From contig CP075492.1 in NCBI GenBank assembly GCA_021613535.1, positions 17,608,001 to 17,672,000 of the forward strand: a stretch of 64,000 nt of DNA, given 5' to 3'. Positions 11,506 through 22,792 of the stretch are shown one piece after another. This DNA is from Adineta vaga. Lineage: Eukaryota; Rotifera. The notes below the pieces were generated by a model that made no database searches, was not told where the DNA came from, and worked only from the letters and a program-made list of their open reading frames with translations. The translations under genes were made by a program, and so were the position numbers. The first letter of the stretch is position 1. The number at the start of each line of letters is the position of its first letter.

Positions 11506-11790
11506 TTGCTTATATCATTTGAGCATCAAACCATTCTAACAAGTCGGTATGGTTTTTTCTCAAGAATGAAACAATTTTCTCAGCTCATATTTGTTCGCTG
11601 CATGATCTCGTCCAATCTGCAAACTCTTTCATTGCAATTTATTGAGTTGGCAAGGGCGTACGATAGTAAAGTCTGTCCCTTACTTCTTCGTATGACAAAC
11701 TTGGTTCATATCGAAAAGTTAGAGATCGAAACAAATTCATTGATGTACATGATCTTGACGTTGGAATACTCGCTGATTTGTCTCGGCTGA
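11506..11790 (+). pseudogene. Leucine-rich-repeat-like fragment
   Basis: A 94-codon frame carries LRR-like segments (MKQFSQLIFVRCM, LQTLSLQFIELA, LVHIEKLEIETNSL) like the tails of F-box/LRR proteins. It has no F-box and ends abruptly. A 73-codon frame at 11778-11999 follows in another phase without recognisable content. This is probably a gene fragment. Confidence 0.3.
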
Positions 11791-12053
11791 ATGCCTTCAG
11801 TTTTTTTTATTTTCAAGATGTCTTTTCTAACGATTCAATACAAAGAACAAGTACAACAACGACGACAGAAAGTAGACGATATGCAAAAATGTGCGTCTTT
11901 TTGCCTTTCATTGCATGTATAAATGAAGCGAGTAGTCAACAACAAATACGCTACCGAACAAACGATACAATCGACTTCGCTAACGCAAACATCCATTAAA
12001 TATGATAAGAATAGTACATCTTCAGTGTTTCTAGACCATGCATTGCTCAATCT

Positions 12054-12162
12054 TGAGGGTGTGGGTGTGGGTGGATGTATGTATGAGTAAAGGTAGAGGT
12101 ATGAATCTTTTCTTTTCTATAAGCAAACGCGTATCCACACCAACACCCACACCCACACACTT
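12054..12162. repeat. Telomere-like mini-element (largest)
   Basis: TTGAGGGTGTGGGTGTGGGTGG at the left and CCAACACCCACACCCACACAC at the right surround ~65 bp. Its left end is the reverse complement of the CACCCTCAA right end found in other copies, so the family occurs in both orientations. Confidence 0.6.
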
Positions 12163-12418
12163 ATAGTTCAACCTTTAATGATTATTATTAAATCAGGTCA
12201 TTGAGATAACTTACGATTTTCATAATATTATTATTTGAATTATGTTCCATTTATTTATCAACACTGGATACCTATCAACGTCATAATCAAGACATTATAG
12301 ACTATATTCAGTTTTTTCTTTGATTCTCTCATTCCTGTTATTTTCTTTTTTTCTTTTTAAGTTTATCCCTTGATTTATCTCATTTTCCTTTTGTTCAAAT
12401 ATTTTTCTATAAGATATG

Positions 12419-12492
12419 TGCAGAGCCCTGATGAGTATTTCTTTATTTTAAATAGATAACACGAAACGCGTCGGCATTATCAAAACTCTGCA
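12419..12492 (+). ncRNA. Hammerhead-ribozyme-like motif (type I)
   Basis: The conserved core is present: CTGATGAG at 12428-12435, GAAA at 12463-12466, a loopless palindromic stem III CGCG at 12467-12470, then TC with cleavage expected after 12472. Stem I is formed by GCC/GGC next to the core and TGCAGA (12419-12424) with TCTGCA (12487-12492), separated by an 11-nt bulge. Stem II is weak: G-C and U-A, then a mismatch. Short stem III and bulged stem I are typical of hammerheads in PLEs, where they self-cleave the transcript and may act as dimers. That the layout matches is seen; that it is active is inference. Confidence 0.6.
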
Positions 12493-12594
12493 TTTATTAT
12501 TTATTAAAAATTTATTTGAACATTTATATTATTTTAAGTTAGTTATTATTGATTTTTTCCAATCGATTGCTGAAGAAGCAAAAGTTGAGCCTAG

Positions 12595-12631
12595 CAAATT
12601 AATTTATATCTTCGTGATATAGATTAATTTG
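12595..12631. other. AT-rich hairpin with TTCG loop
   Basis: CAAATTAATTTATATC pairs with GATATAGATTAATTTG around a TTCG(T) loop. It lies between the hammerhead-like motif and the coiled-coil ORF. Function unknown; it may be part of the element's 5' region. Confidence 0.45.
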
Positions 12632-12688
12632 TTTCTTGCATTAGCTTACACCTATTATCATCAAATTGGCATAACACAAAACATTTAG

Positions 12689-13578
12689 CTGAGAAATATT
12701 CAATCTGTCCTTCATATGGGAGATTGAAAACAGTCATTCAACAACGTTTAAAACAAATAGAAATAAATTTACAACAAGCTCAAAATGCAATTAAAGAGCT
12801 TGATGAAGAGATCTTGTTAAAATGTACACAATATAGTGATCTTTTACATGCCATTACAAACTTATCTTCTATTGTCCATCATTTTGTTCAAGAAACACAA
12901 AATATCTTACGAAATGAATTCCAAATCAAACGAGACATACTGATCATGGATGCAAATGATCATCAATTACTTCAAGAATTTTTTAACATAGAACCACACC
13001 AATCTCATGTAAGTAAATAATTTTCCATCAATATCCTTGCATTTGATGTATATGCTCACTTGACTGGGTTTTAGATCATAACAGCTAAACGTGTCTGGCA
13101 AGCTACTGTTCAACAAATGCTGATGAAAGAAGACATTGCTTTATTACAATATCAGCTTACTTCATCACAATCTCAATCATCATCTAATTTGTTAGGTGCT
13201 ATGATTGAAGATATCAACAAGCAACTAACCAATTTAAAAGAAACTAATCGAACAGCTACAGATACATCTAATGTTAATTCGGATGAAATAGAAAAACTGC
13301 AGACATTTAGAAAAGATATTATTCAGCAAGCAATCCATACCAGTCGCCAATTGATACAGAATATCGACGAAAAAAATACACTTGAAATAGAAAAATATTC
13401 CAAGAAGACACGTTTCAACGAATCCAAATCCAAATGGCACAAAACAGCACTAAATGCAATTGAAACACGCCCAACTCATATGATCAGACGAGCAAACTTG
13501 ATCATCAAACACAAACTAGAAACAATCGCCGTCTCCAACGATCACTCACGAATATCAGAGACACAGTACCCTAATTGA
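12689..13578 (+). CDS. Coiled-coil protein between two hammerhead-like motifs
   Basis: Exon A (from a possible acceptor CATTTAG at 12688 to 13008, CAT|GTAAGT) and exon B (13075-13578, after GGTTTTAG) join in phase 0. No ATG is convincing. The first in-frame candidate is TTG 12724, so a 5' exon may be missing. The protein is Gln/Lys/Glu-rich with long helices (IQQRLKQIEINLQQAQNAI; IEDINKQLTNLKET; EKLQTFRKDIIQQAI) that predict coiled coils, and a basic C-terminus. It has no membrane segment or catalytic motif. Coiled-coil ORF1 proteins accompany RT in some PLEs, so this may be an element-encoded ORF1. A host structural protein is the alternative. Confidence 0.5.
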
Positions 13579-14072
13579 AGAAAATATTCAAATTATTATC
13601 TCTTTATATTAAACCGTTTCTTTCTCAACAATTTCTTTCACAGTAAAACTCAACTTCCCACTACAAATATAACAGTTTATTATTTTCTATTCAAAATATT
13701 TCGAAAACAATACTTAAATAAATTTCATTTATTCTAGATAATATATTACAAACCAAAGCCGAAATTAATCTTTGAATTATGATAACAAATCACCTATTCT
13801 CAACACGAAAATGAACTACACAAATCTTTAAAAAAAAAACGAATACATTCCGCGCATTATTTACTAACTACCATAGATCATAACGGTCAACCAAGATTAT
13901 CCTACAAAATGTACATTGACTCCAACTCACTATATGAAACGAAAAAACAACTACTATGCCAATCGACTTCCATTCAGAACAATGAATGATTTACAAAAAA
14001 CTTTCAAACTGAATATTACAAACTTTTGTCAATTTTTTATTAATCTCAAACATTGTAAAATCAGTTCTGGAT

Positions 14073-14125
14073 TAGAAGCCATTTGATAAGAACTTTGGCA
14101 AGTTCGAAACCGGTCATGGCTGCTA
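14073..14125 (+). ncRNA. Degenerate hammerhead-ribozyme motif
   Basis: Stem I AGCCAT/ATGGCT (extended by TAG/CTA) is perfect. Stem II GAACTT/AAGTTC (14090-14095 and 14100-14105) is perfect with a TGGC loop. GAAA is at 14106-14109, stem III CCGG is loopless, then TC. The core strand reads TTGATAA instead of CTGATGA, changing two conserved bases including the catalytic G8 position, so self-cleavage is probably lost. The fold itself is too complete for chance. Confidence 0.55.
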
Positions 14126-14128
14126 GGA

Positions 14129-14159
14129 AACCCACACCCACACCCACACACACCCTCAA
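14129..14159. repeat. Telomere-like tract
   Basis: Four to five CCCACA/CACACC units ending CACCCTCAAA, starting 4 bp after the degenerate hammerhead motif. Confidence 0.6.
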
Positions 14160-14300
14160 ATTTTTGAAAATTTTCCGACAAAAATTTTTTTTTCTGCTGC
14201 AAAAAATTTTGGCGAGCAAAAAAAAACAAAAATTTTCCCGAAGCAGGGGGGGCGTTACGCCCCACGCGCCCCCCCCTTGGGACGCCCCTGATTTTAGTCT
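14160..14300. repeat. Inverted repeat with G/C-run hairpin
   Basis: AAAATTTTxCCGACAAAAATTTTTTT and a matching AT-rich arm flank the region. It is followed by GGGGGGGCGT...ACGCGCCCCCCC, which can form a G/C-rich hairpin. It is likely the end of a degraded mobile element. The rest of 14300-14912 holds no gene I can support. Confidence 0.4.
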
Positions 14301-14912
14301 TTATTAGTTTTCTTATATGGTTACGTTGGAGATGTTGTTGGTCTAAGAATAGGCAGACGAGCACAGGTGGTGATAAGGAACTAGATCCTATCAACAACAA
14401 TGGTTTATAATCTGATTCTTCTCAGAAACGAAAAAATGACCAGACATAAAACAATAATGATCATTCATAAAGCATTATTTTTCTAGAATTTTTTCTCCAA
14501 TGTTTTTTGATTTCTTATAACTTCATTTATTGAATGTAATAAATAACTTTAATTGATTTCTTCATAACTCTTCTCTACTCTTTCCGAACACAAGGCATAT
14601 AAAAACGTACGAAAATAAACAGTAACTTCGGTTTTTTTCTAAATTTAAATCAATGTTCAAAAGGTTAATATAATCGTTTTTCCATAGAGAGTGAAAATCT
14701 CGTGAGTGAAGTGTCGGTCCATAATCAATCTCTCACTGCTATTCTCTCATCAACACACGCATCCTCAACCTCATTTTCCTGCCTTTTTAGATAATCTGTC
14801 AACCCTAAACCATAACCGCATTCAGCCAAGTTTCGAATAATTTTTATTTTAATAAAAACTTTTTAATAATGAGAAGGTTGATGTTAACAATCACTCTTAA
14901 AAATTTAATTTA

Positions 14913-16610
14913 CTATTGTTGAATTGTCTTATCAAGTTGAATTTGATATAATTTCATTAAAGTTTCAACAAATATGTCAACATCTTCATGAGTACTTCGA
15001 TGACTAACAATACATACACGAATATAGAGACGATTTCGAATACAACTAGTTGAAGGATAAACAATACCAGATTGTTGCATATCATCGGCAAGATTAATAT
15101 TAAATTTATCAATTAATTCATGATTAGTTTTATCTAATTCATTAGGTTCTAATCGAAAATTAACAATATTTAATGTAATAGGATAAATAATACGAATAAT
15201 TTCTTTATATTTCTCTAATAATTTAACTAAATATTGTGTTTGTTCACAATTATCAGCAATTTTTTTACCTATTTTAATAATTCCATGTTCTTGAAGTGTA
15301 AACCATACTTTAAGTGCACGACATGAACGAGATAATTCTGGACTTAATTGAGTAAATGGTATAGCATCATTTGTTGAATCTTTTCGAACAATAGATAAAA
15401 TTGATTGTTCCATTGAAAAAGTTAATTGTAGATCAATACTATCACGAATAAGTATACAACCAACATCATATGGACAATGAAACCATTTATGAAAATCAAA
15501 TGCAATTGAATCTGCTCGATCAATACCTTTAACTAAATGACGACGTTCAGGATCGAGAATAATAGAACTACCAAATGCTCCATCAACATGAAACCAAAGA
15601 TTTTCTGCTCGTGCAATCTCAGAAAGTTCAAGAAGATCATCAAAAGCACCGGTATTTACCGTACCTTTAAATTATAAATAAATACAAAACAAATTCAATT
15701 TTCGAATATTAATATAAATTTCTTTACCTGCATTTCCAATAAGACAAAATGGAATTAAACCTTTATTTCGATCATTTGCAATTGTTAATTTGAGTTCATC
15801 AATTTTAATACAAAAATTATCATCTGTTGAAATTAAATGTAATGCTTTTGATCCAAGTCCTAATAATTCAAGCGCTTTAGTAACACATCCATGTACTTCT
15901 GTCGATGCATAAACAATTAATTGTGGTCCATTAACAAGTCCATCTTCTCTTATATTTAAAAGAACTTTTCGTCGAGCTGTTGCTATACTCATTATTGTTC
16001 CCATTGATGTTCCATTAATGAGTAAACCACCATTTTTCATTTTAGGAAATCCAAATATTTGACGCATCCAATCAATAATAGCACGTTCTAAAGGATAACC
16101 ACTATGAAATAATCCACCACTAGAATTTGGATTTATTGTTGCTGTTATCATCTCTGCTAGAATACCTCCTACTGTTCCTTCATTTTTAACCCATCCCCAA
16201 TACCGAGGATGTGTATTGCCACGTGGATAAGGTAATATATATGTTAATACATCGTGACAAACATCTGTCAATGATCGACTTTGTTCAGGAGGTGATGCAT
16301 CTTCTAAAAAAGCACGTACATTTTCTGGAATTGGTCGCCATATGGGTCGGTTACGTATATTTTGAATATAATCCAATGATGCATCAAGCATCGCATATGC
16401 TACGTTGCGTGTAGATAACCAGTCAACAGGATCGAGAGAAGTATTATCTTCACTATTTGAAAATGTCCATGGTAATTTAAGATTAGCAATATCATTTATT
16501 AATGTAAACATTTGTATCTTCCATTGAGAGAGTAATTCAACGTTATGTATAGGTTCATGTAATTTGATTGATATCTGTTCGATTAAGTCTTCTAAATTTG
16601 TGCGTGTCAT
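14913..16610 (-). CDS. PLP-dependent aromatic-L-amino-acid decarboxylase-like enzyme
   Basis: Exon 1 is 15728-16610 (ATG at 16610) and exon 2 is 14913-15664. The 63-bp intron joins in phase 1 within the conserved GNAGTVNTGAFDDL motif, giving 544 aa. Group II PLP decarboxylase features are visible: HPRYWGW near the N-terminus, NGTSMGTIMSI (PLP phosphate region), WFHVDGAFGSS (Asp/Ala pair at the pyridine ring), and DFHKWFHCPYDVG, whose Lys forms the Schiff base. The family decarboxylates L-DOPA, 5-HTP, tyrosine, tryptophan or histidine to amines in the cytosol. Substrate cannot be read here. The N-terminal ~60 residues are longer than in animal DDC, and the enzyme may be closer to bacterial or plant-type relatives. 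No breaks were seen. Confidence 0.85.
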
Positions 16611-17495
16611 TGGATATATAATACTTATTAAGATAAACAATATCTTAATATTCTGTTTTGTACTGTTAAATAACGAAAACTATAAATATTTTGTATAGAA
16701 AAATGATGCACTATCTTTTTAAACGCATTGAGGTTAAAAAATCACTAATACATACATCGACAAGGTATATGCACAAGCGTTATATTTCTTCTTTCACCTT
16801 TTTCTATTCTTACTTCGATGAATACAAGAACGAGAAAAAAAATAACTCATCTGTAAAGATAAAAGAAAGATGAATATAAATAAAACAGACGACAATAACC
16901 GAGATTAAAGTACATAATCATATGTCTACAATCTATTTCTTGATTATAATATAAATATAAAGGATAAAGATAAAAGTTTTTTCAACAAATAATAATTTAT
17001 TCGAATTAAATACAATGTAAACTATCAATCGATCAGTATACTACATTTCTTCGAATATTTAAGAATTTAAGTTAATATACATTTAGTCAGTGTTTGCAAG
17101 GACTAACGACGCAATCACCATGACTATTATTCTCTCGCTTACAATCCGTAGAATTCTAATTTCTCACTGCGCAGTTTCAGTGCAAATACTGAAAAACTGT
17201 CATTGTCAGCGCTGATAGTGAATACACCGCACCACTGTGGACACTGAAGCGGCGAGTTTGACTGATATGTACAAGCCTAGGAAGTTGGTGTAAATCAGTT
17301 TAAGCGGGTGCTTCAGTGACCAATTGAAACTGCGCATCACTAGTTGAATATGATCAATAGTCTTACGATAGTAGTATGATAGTTATGTCGATTTCGCTGT
17401 CAGTCCTTGTAACTATAGTATATGTTTGAAGAGTTTTCTCATATTTATTATTTAAAAAGAAACAAAAAGATTTTGTTTTTATGATAAAAATCAAG
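16611..17495. other. Intergenic between decarboxylase and CBS
   Basis: AT-rich. It holds one ~170-bp TIR element (17168-17336) and otherwise nothing I can support. Confidence 0.4.
17168..17336. mobile_element. Short TIR element
   Basis: The ends TGCGCAGTTTCA and TGAAACTGCGCA are perfect inverted repeats. CACTGAAG/CTTCAGTG words recur inside. It is non-coding and MITE-sized. Confidence 0.5.
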
Positions 17496-19628
17496 TTATT
17501 CTGTAGTTTGATTTTGTTTGATAATAAAATTAAGTAAATCAATATTTGTTATTATACCAAATCTTTGTTTTGTTGATTCATTTGAATCTATTGATTTGAA
17601 AAATAAAAATTCGAATTTATTTTAGACAATTTAAGATAAAAATAAATCATCTTACTATATTCAGAAGGAATTCGAATAATGGCATAATTATGAACTTTTA
17701 AAATTCGACTTAATTTTAATAAAGTATCATCAAATTGAACCTAGTTTTATTTAAATAACAATTTTTTTTATAATTAATCAGAACAAAATTTTACCATTTG
17801 AAATTTTTTTGTCATTATTTTTGATACAAAATCTTTTGTATTAATCGTACCATTTGATATTTGTGTCATTATTTCATTCATTGTTATCACACCTATTATT
17901 ATTCTATTGAAATAAAATAAAATAATTAATCTTCTATTATATTTTAAAATCTTACTGATCATCAAAAATGACTGGTATTTGATCAAAACTTTTCTTATTC
18001 ATTAAATCAATAACAAAATGAATTGTTGTATTTTCTGTAACTGTAATAGATTGATGAATTGATAAATTTAATACAGTTTTTGTATGCCACCACTCATCAA
18101 TTGATTTCTCTTCAATATTAATAAAATCACGATCAATCATCCAATCATCATTTAAAAATTTACTCCTAAATTTTAAAATTTCTTTTATATATTTAAAAAA
18201 CTAAAAATAAATTACATATAATTTCTAACAGAATCAGGTAATATAACAACACAATTTTGATTTTCATTAAGATTAAAATCTTTACAAGCTTGTAAAGCAC
18301 ATGCCATAGCTGCACCTGATGAACCACCACAAAGTATACCTTCATATTTCATTAATTTTCTTGCATAATTAAATGAATTTATATCTGATATTTTATACCA
18401 CCGATCAATTAATGATCGATCAAGTACAGTTGGAAGAAAATCATGTCTAATTTTTAAGAATTAAATTTTATTTTGAATCAATTCTAACTTACCCAATTCC
18501 TTCAACCTACAAAAAATAAGAAGAAAAATTAAAAATTAAAAAAAAATAAATTTAATACTTCATAAAATTGAATACCAATTGTATTCATTGTTTCAGGTAA
18601 AGCTAAAATAGATCCTTCAGTATCAACACCAATAATAATACAATTTGGAAATTTTTCTTTAAATTTTCTTGAAAGACCCGTTAATGTTCCTCCTAAAAAA
18701 CTTCTATTTATATATTTTTAACATCATTTTATAGATTTATTACCCGTTCCCGCACCAGCCACAATCATATCAATTTGTCCTATAAATAAAAAAAGAAAAA
18801 GAAAATCTTATTAAAATTTTTAAAATAAGAAAACCATTGCATGCTTGAATAATCTCTTCTGCTGTTGTATCATAATGAGCAATTGGATTATATGAATTTC
18901 TATATTGATCAAGAATATGTGAATTTGGAATTTCTGTTTTTAATTTATGAGCTACACCAATATCTGACTCAAGAGAATCAAATAATGCACCTGTTGGTGT
19001 ACGAACAATTTCAGCATTTAATGCACGAAGAATATTAACCTAAATAATAATAAAACTATAAAAACGAAAAAAAGTAAATTATTAAAATAACTTTTTCTTG
19101 ACTCATTTTTTCTGGCATTACAGTAATACATCGATAATTTTTAATTGCACAAACTAATGCTAATCCAACACCTGTATTACCAGCTGTTGATTCAATAATA
19201 GTATCACCAGGTTTTAAATTTCCATTACGTTCAGCTTCTTCAATCATACGTAAACCAATTCGATCTTTAATACTACCACCAGGATTAAAATATTCAAGTT
19301 TAGCCACTAAAAATAATTTTAAATAAATTAAAAAAAAAGATGATTTTTAACTTACAAATATTACATTTGACATCCTCATCGTTTGTTAAACGATTAATAC
19401 GAACAAGTGGTGTATCACCAATTAATTCAAGAATATTATTATAAATTTTTTGTCGAGATGATTTTTGTCTAGAAAAAAAAAAGAAAGATTAATATAATAA
19501 AAAGAATTATTTATTTATAGAAAATTAAACCTAGAATTAAAATGATGTGGACATTTAGTTTGATCACCATTAAGTGTAAATGTACAACGACTTATTGCAT
19601 CTGGTCGATTAGATAAAAAACTTTCCAT
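17496..19628 (-). CDS. CBS: Cystathionine beta-synthase
   Basis: A multi-exon gene with short introns. The first exons are 19531-19628 (ATG), 19356-19468 and 19092-19306, and their phases fit; later exons continue to TAA at 17496-17498. The N-terminus keeps RCTF and CPHH, matching the Cys and His axial heme ligands of animal CBS. The PLP domain follows: [28 protein letters not shown] (the Lys binds PLP), [32 protein letters not shown] and [12 protein letters not shown]. Two C-terminal CBS (Bateman) motifs follow (residues reading [15 protein letters not shown] and [13 protein letters not shown]), the site of S-adenosylmethionine activation. It condenses homocysteine with serine to cystathionine in transsulfuration. 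Length and domain order are those of a full animal CBS, and no break was seen. Confidence 0.92.
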
Positions 19629-20702
19629 TGTGTTTTTATTGAAATTATCTTTTAGAGAAAACCTGAAAAAAAAGCAGCAACATATAATCAATAGAATGAA
19701 TCTCTTGATAATAACAGTCACCTGGTTTTTATCTTTAAGGACAAAAACTAATTGGCTGTCATTAATATATATAGAGAGAGAGAGAAAAGAAGAGTATATA
19801 TTTGTATTTTAAGGACAAAATCTAGTTAGCCGATGTCAATAAGGACATTTTGATTTTTATCAACATCAATTATTATGTAATATTTCATTCTTTTTCAATC
19901 TTCAAATTACAGTAAAATTCAACGTATTTTCAGAAAGTTCAAATGAAAATATTTATCATATTTTATTAAATTAAAATTATAAAAAAAGAAGTGTTTTTTC
20001 TTTTAAAAAAGTCATAAATGTTTCATCAATGATATTATACAATGAAACTTTTGATGCATAACATAAGTATAGATGTATTGATCAATTGTATTACAATAAA
20101 ACAAAAAGGTAGATTTTATTCTCTTTCTTATACAAAAGATAAATTATGCACTTGATTGTCTATTCACACTTCATTGATCGAAAGTTTATCGAGGTCGACG
20201 AACTTGAAATAAATGAATAATTTGAAAATGGGATTAGAGTGTGTCATTAGATCAACATTACTTGTTTTAATATATGTTAAGAATATAAAATCATTTATAA
20301 ATATAATTGAAAAAATATAATAGAACTTATTTTGATTTATTTATCAAATATAGAAGAAAGATATGAAAATATCTTCTTCAATTATTCCTATAATTTGTTT
20401 TATTAATATTTAAATTATTGTGTAAATATAATTTATATCTTTCCAAGTCAAACGATTCAATATATATTATTTATAATTGTGTTATAGTGTTAATCATTCA
20501 TCAACGAATAAAACTCAGTTTTCATCTTTTTATTCTTGAAATAAAATTAATCTATCAATATGTGAATTATAATGTTGATATACCATTTTTGATTGATACG
20601 TTTAATGATCGAATGCAATACTTCGGTTAATATATAATTGTATTTAATTTAATGTTTTAGAATAATTGATTGTTCTAACATAACTAACGAAGAAAGATCA
20701 CC

Positions 20703-21076
20703 AACTTGAAAATTGCTTTTGAGTCACAACGTAGTGCACTGAAGATAATCGATCATGCTGAATCCAAATAACATGGTCGTTACGACTAACACCACACTGA
20801 AGATCCGGGTTTCGAAAATCAGGCTTCCAGAGAACAATTATTTTCTAAATGTTCTTTTTTATATTAGCTCAAATTGTAGAGCACATCAAATTGTCCATGA
20901 ATCAACAAGCATTTCTTTCTTGCAAGAGCGAACTCCAGGAGAAGAAAATAATTTGATTTTCGAAATCCGCATCTTCGGCGTAGTATTAGTCGTACCGAGC
21001 ATGATATTTGGATTTAGCATGGTCGATTATCGTCAGTGTACTAAGTTCTGACTCAAACGCGATTTTCAAGTTGGCG
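20703..21076. mobile_element. ~370-bp foldback (MITE-like) element
   Basis: Terminal inverted arms of ~117 bp: the left starts CCAACTTGAAAATTGC and the right ends GCGATTTTCAAGTTGG. Both contain GATAATCGA.CATGCT.AATCC. The interior of ~130 bp is non-coding. Confidence 0.75.
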
Positions 21077-21511
21077 ACCTTTTTTCTTTAGTTATACTAA
21101 CAGAAGCTCTATATAGTTTCAGTTCTATAGAAAGATATAATCTATTTTGATACCGAATTTTCAAGAGAAGCATTTGAATTTGTGAAATAAAAGTTGACAC
21201 TAGTAATCGCAACAACTTTTTGAGTACTATTCAATCGATTGGCCACACAGTCATCATACATGATTGTGATGGCGATATTTGCGCAGGAGATCAACAAGTC
21301 TATCGTCTTCCACGTTGTCATACTGTATCTTGTTTAGTCTCACGATAATCATCTAATAATGCGTTCACATGGCTGATGACTCTTTCATAATTTCCGAATG
21401 TATTCCTAAATTTTCTACACGATATGTTTTTGATAAAATTCTCTTCCATCATTTCATAGAATTCGTCTTTTTCTATGCTATAACAAATGAAGTGAAGTCA
21501 TATATATGTCG

Positions 21512-21632
21512 TGCCGAAGTTACACTCTTTGCCGAAGTTATAACTTCGACGTTTATTCTTGCCGAAGTTATAACTTCGTCATTATATCTTGTCGAAGTTA
21601 AACTTCGACAAACAAATTTTGTCGAAGTTACT
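21512..21632. repeat. GAAGTTATAACTTC inverted-repeat cluster
   Basis: Five units of [TG][TC]CGAAGTTA. Three continue into TAACTTCG[AT]C to form palindromes such as CGAAGTTATAACTTCG. Spacing is 20-35 bp. Confidence 0.6.
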
Positions 21633-22067
21633 GTATGATACTTAATAAACATTGAACATCATTAAACCAACTTTTTTTCTCAATATCAACTTTAAAAAAT
21701 ATTTTCTTATATTAACAATAAGTAGAATAATATTTATTGATCATATTTTGCCGAAATGTACAAATAATTGTCGCATAGAAAATACGTTGTATATGATATA
21801 TTGGCACGTATTCAATTTGGCATTGATAACTGAGAAAATACTGACTACTTCAGAACAGCGATAAAGCTACTCAGCATGTGATCATCTATTCAAATTTTGT
21901 TCTTTTAATTTTTCTTTTTAATTATTTGTATTTGAAAAAAAATAAACTTATCCGATAAGCCTAATTATAAAAAAAAGAACACTTAAGAAGATTAATGATA
22001 AGATAATTGAATCATAATCCGTGAATAATAGGAGCATATATGAGACAAATATTATAGGCTACAAATT

Positions 22068-22235
22068 AAATGATCAGTATTTTATTATGAATGATCAGTA
22101 AAATTTGATCAGTATCTTCTTCGTTTGATCAGTAATTTAATAATTTGATCAGTAGCTTATTCATTTGATCAGTAATCTATTCACTTGATCAGTATAATAA
22201 TTAAAATATCAGTATAAAATTTGGTTTGTTCAGTA
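22068..22235 (+). repeat. TTTGATCAGTA array
   Basis: Eight or so copies of (TT)GATCAGTA at ~20-25-bp intervals, with AT-rich spacers and decaying copies at the right end (TATCAGTA, TGTTCAGTA). It lies ~300 bp upstream of the hAT-like gene start. Confidence 0.6.
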
Positions 22236-22545
22236 AATAATGGTATTTTTTACCAGTATTCGTCGTTCTGTAACATCCCTCGATTATCGTATATATATGT
22301 TGACCTACTTTTTGTCTTTGTTTCTTCTTGACCTAGTTTCTAGATATCACATCTATCCGATATCTTACACTTATATAATAGATGAACATATATCTTCGAT
22401 TGTTTTTCAGTTTAACAAAGATCTATAGTTTCACAAGATGCACCCTTGATTATTGTTCTACTTAACCCTATAAATACTTCATTTTTAAATCAGATTAAAC
22501 AGAAATTTCTTTTATTACATACGATAATATATAATTGAATTTGAA

Positions 22546-22788
22546 ATGGCAACAACAACGAAAATCATCGAAGTACCACTATATGTTTCTGACGAAGAAG
22601 ATATGAATGACAGTACTCATGTTGAACATAAGAAAAGGGCAAGCAAGAGACACCGGGTTTGGACGAAAGAGAAGATATTTAGCAATGTTACTGAAGCTGA
22701 ACAAGCAATTATAGAAGAAGGTGGATGGAGTGAATATTATATCAATACAACAGCTGAAGGGAAAAAGAAAATTTTCAGATGCAACAAG
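22546..22788 (+). pseudogene. hAT-like transposase gene, 5' fragment
   Basis: From ATG 22546 the frame encodes an acidic head, a basic KKRASKRHR stretch and a segment EEGGWSEYYINTTAEGKKKI ending in RCN, like a small zinc-binding DNA-recognition module. The frame is cut by the 9.4-kb element at 22789. On the far side, from 32200, the frame continues without a shift if one ACGT copy is counted, leading to the hAT C-terminal block. The catalytic middle of a hAT transposase is absent from both pieces, so the host copy was already deleted, or is a domesticated derivative. Confidence 0.6.
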
Positions 22789-22792
22789 ACGT

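Larger units (their letters stand above)
19629..22545. other. Gene-poor, repeat-bearing stretch
   Basis: About 2.9 kb without a supportable gene. It contains a foldback element (20703-21076), a GAAGTTA inverted-repeat cluster (21512-21632) and a GATCAGTA array (22068-22235). A short Cys-containing frame near 21190-21348 (HDCDGDICAGDQQVYRLPRC) could be an orphan exon but has no start or partner. Confidence 0.4.
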
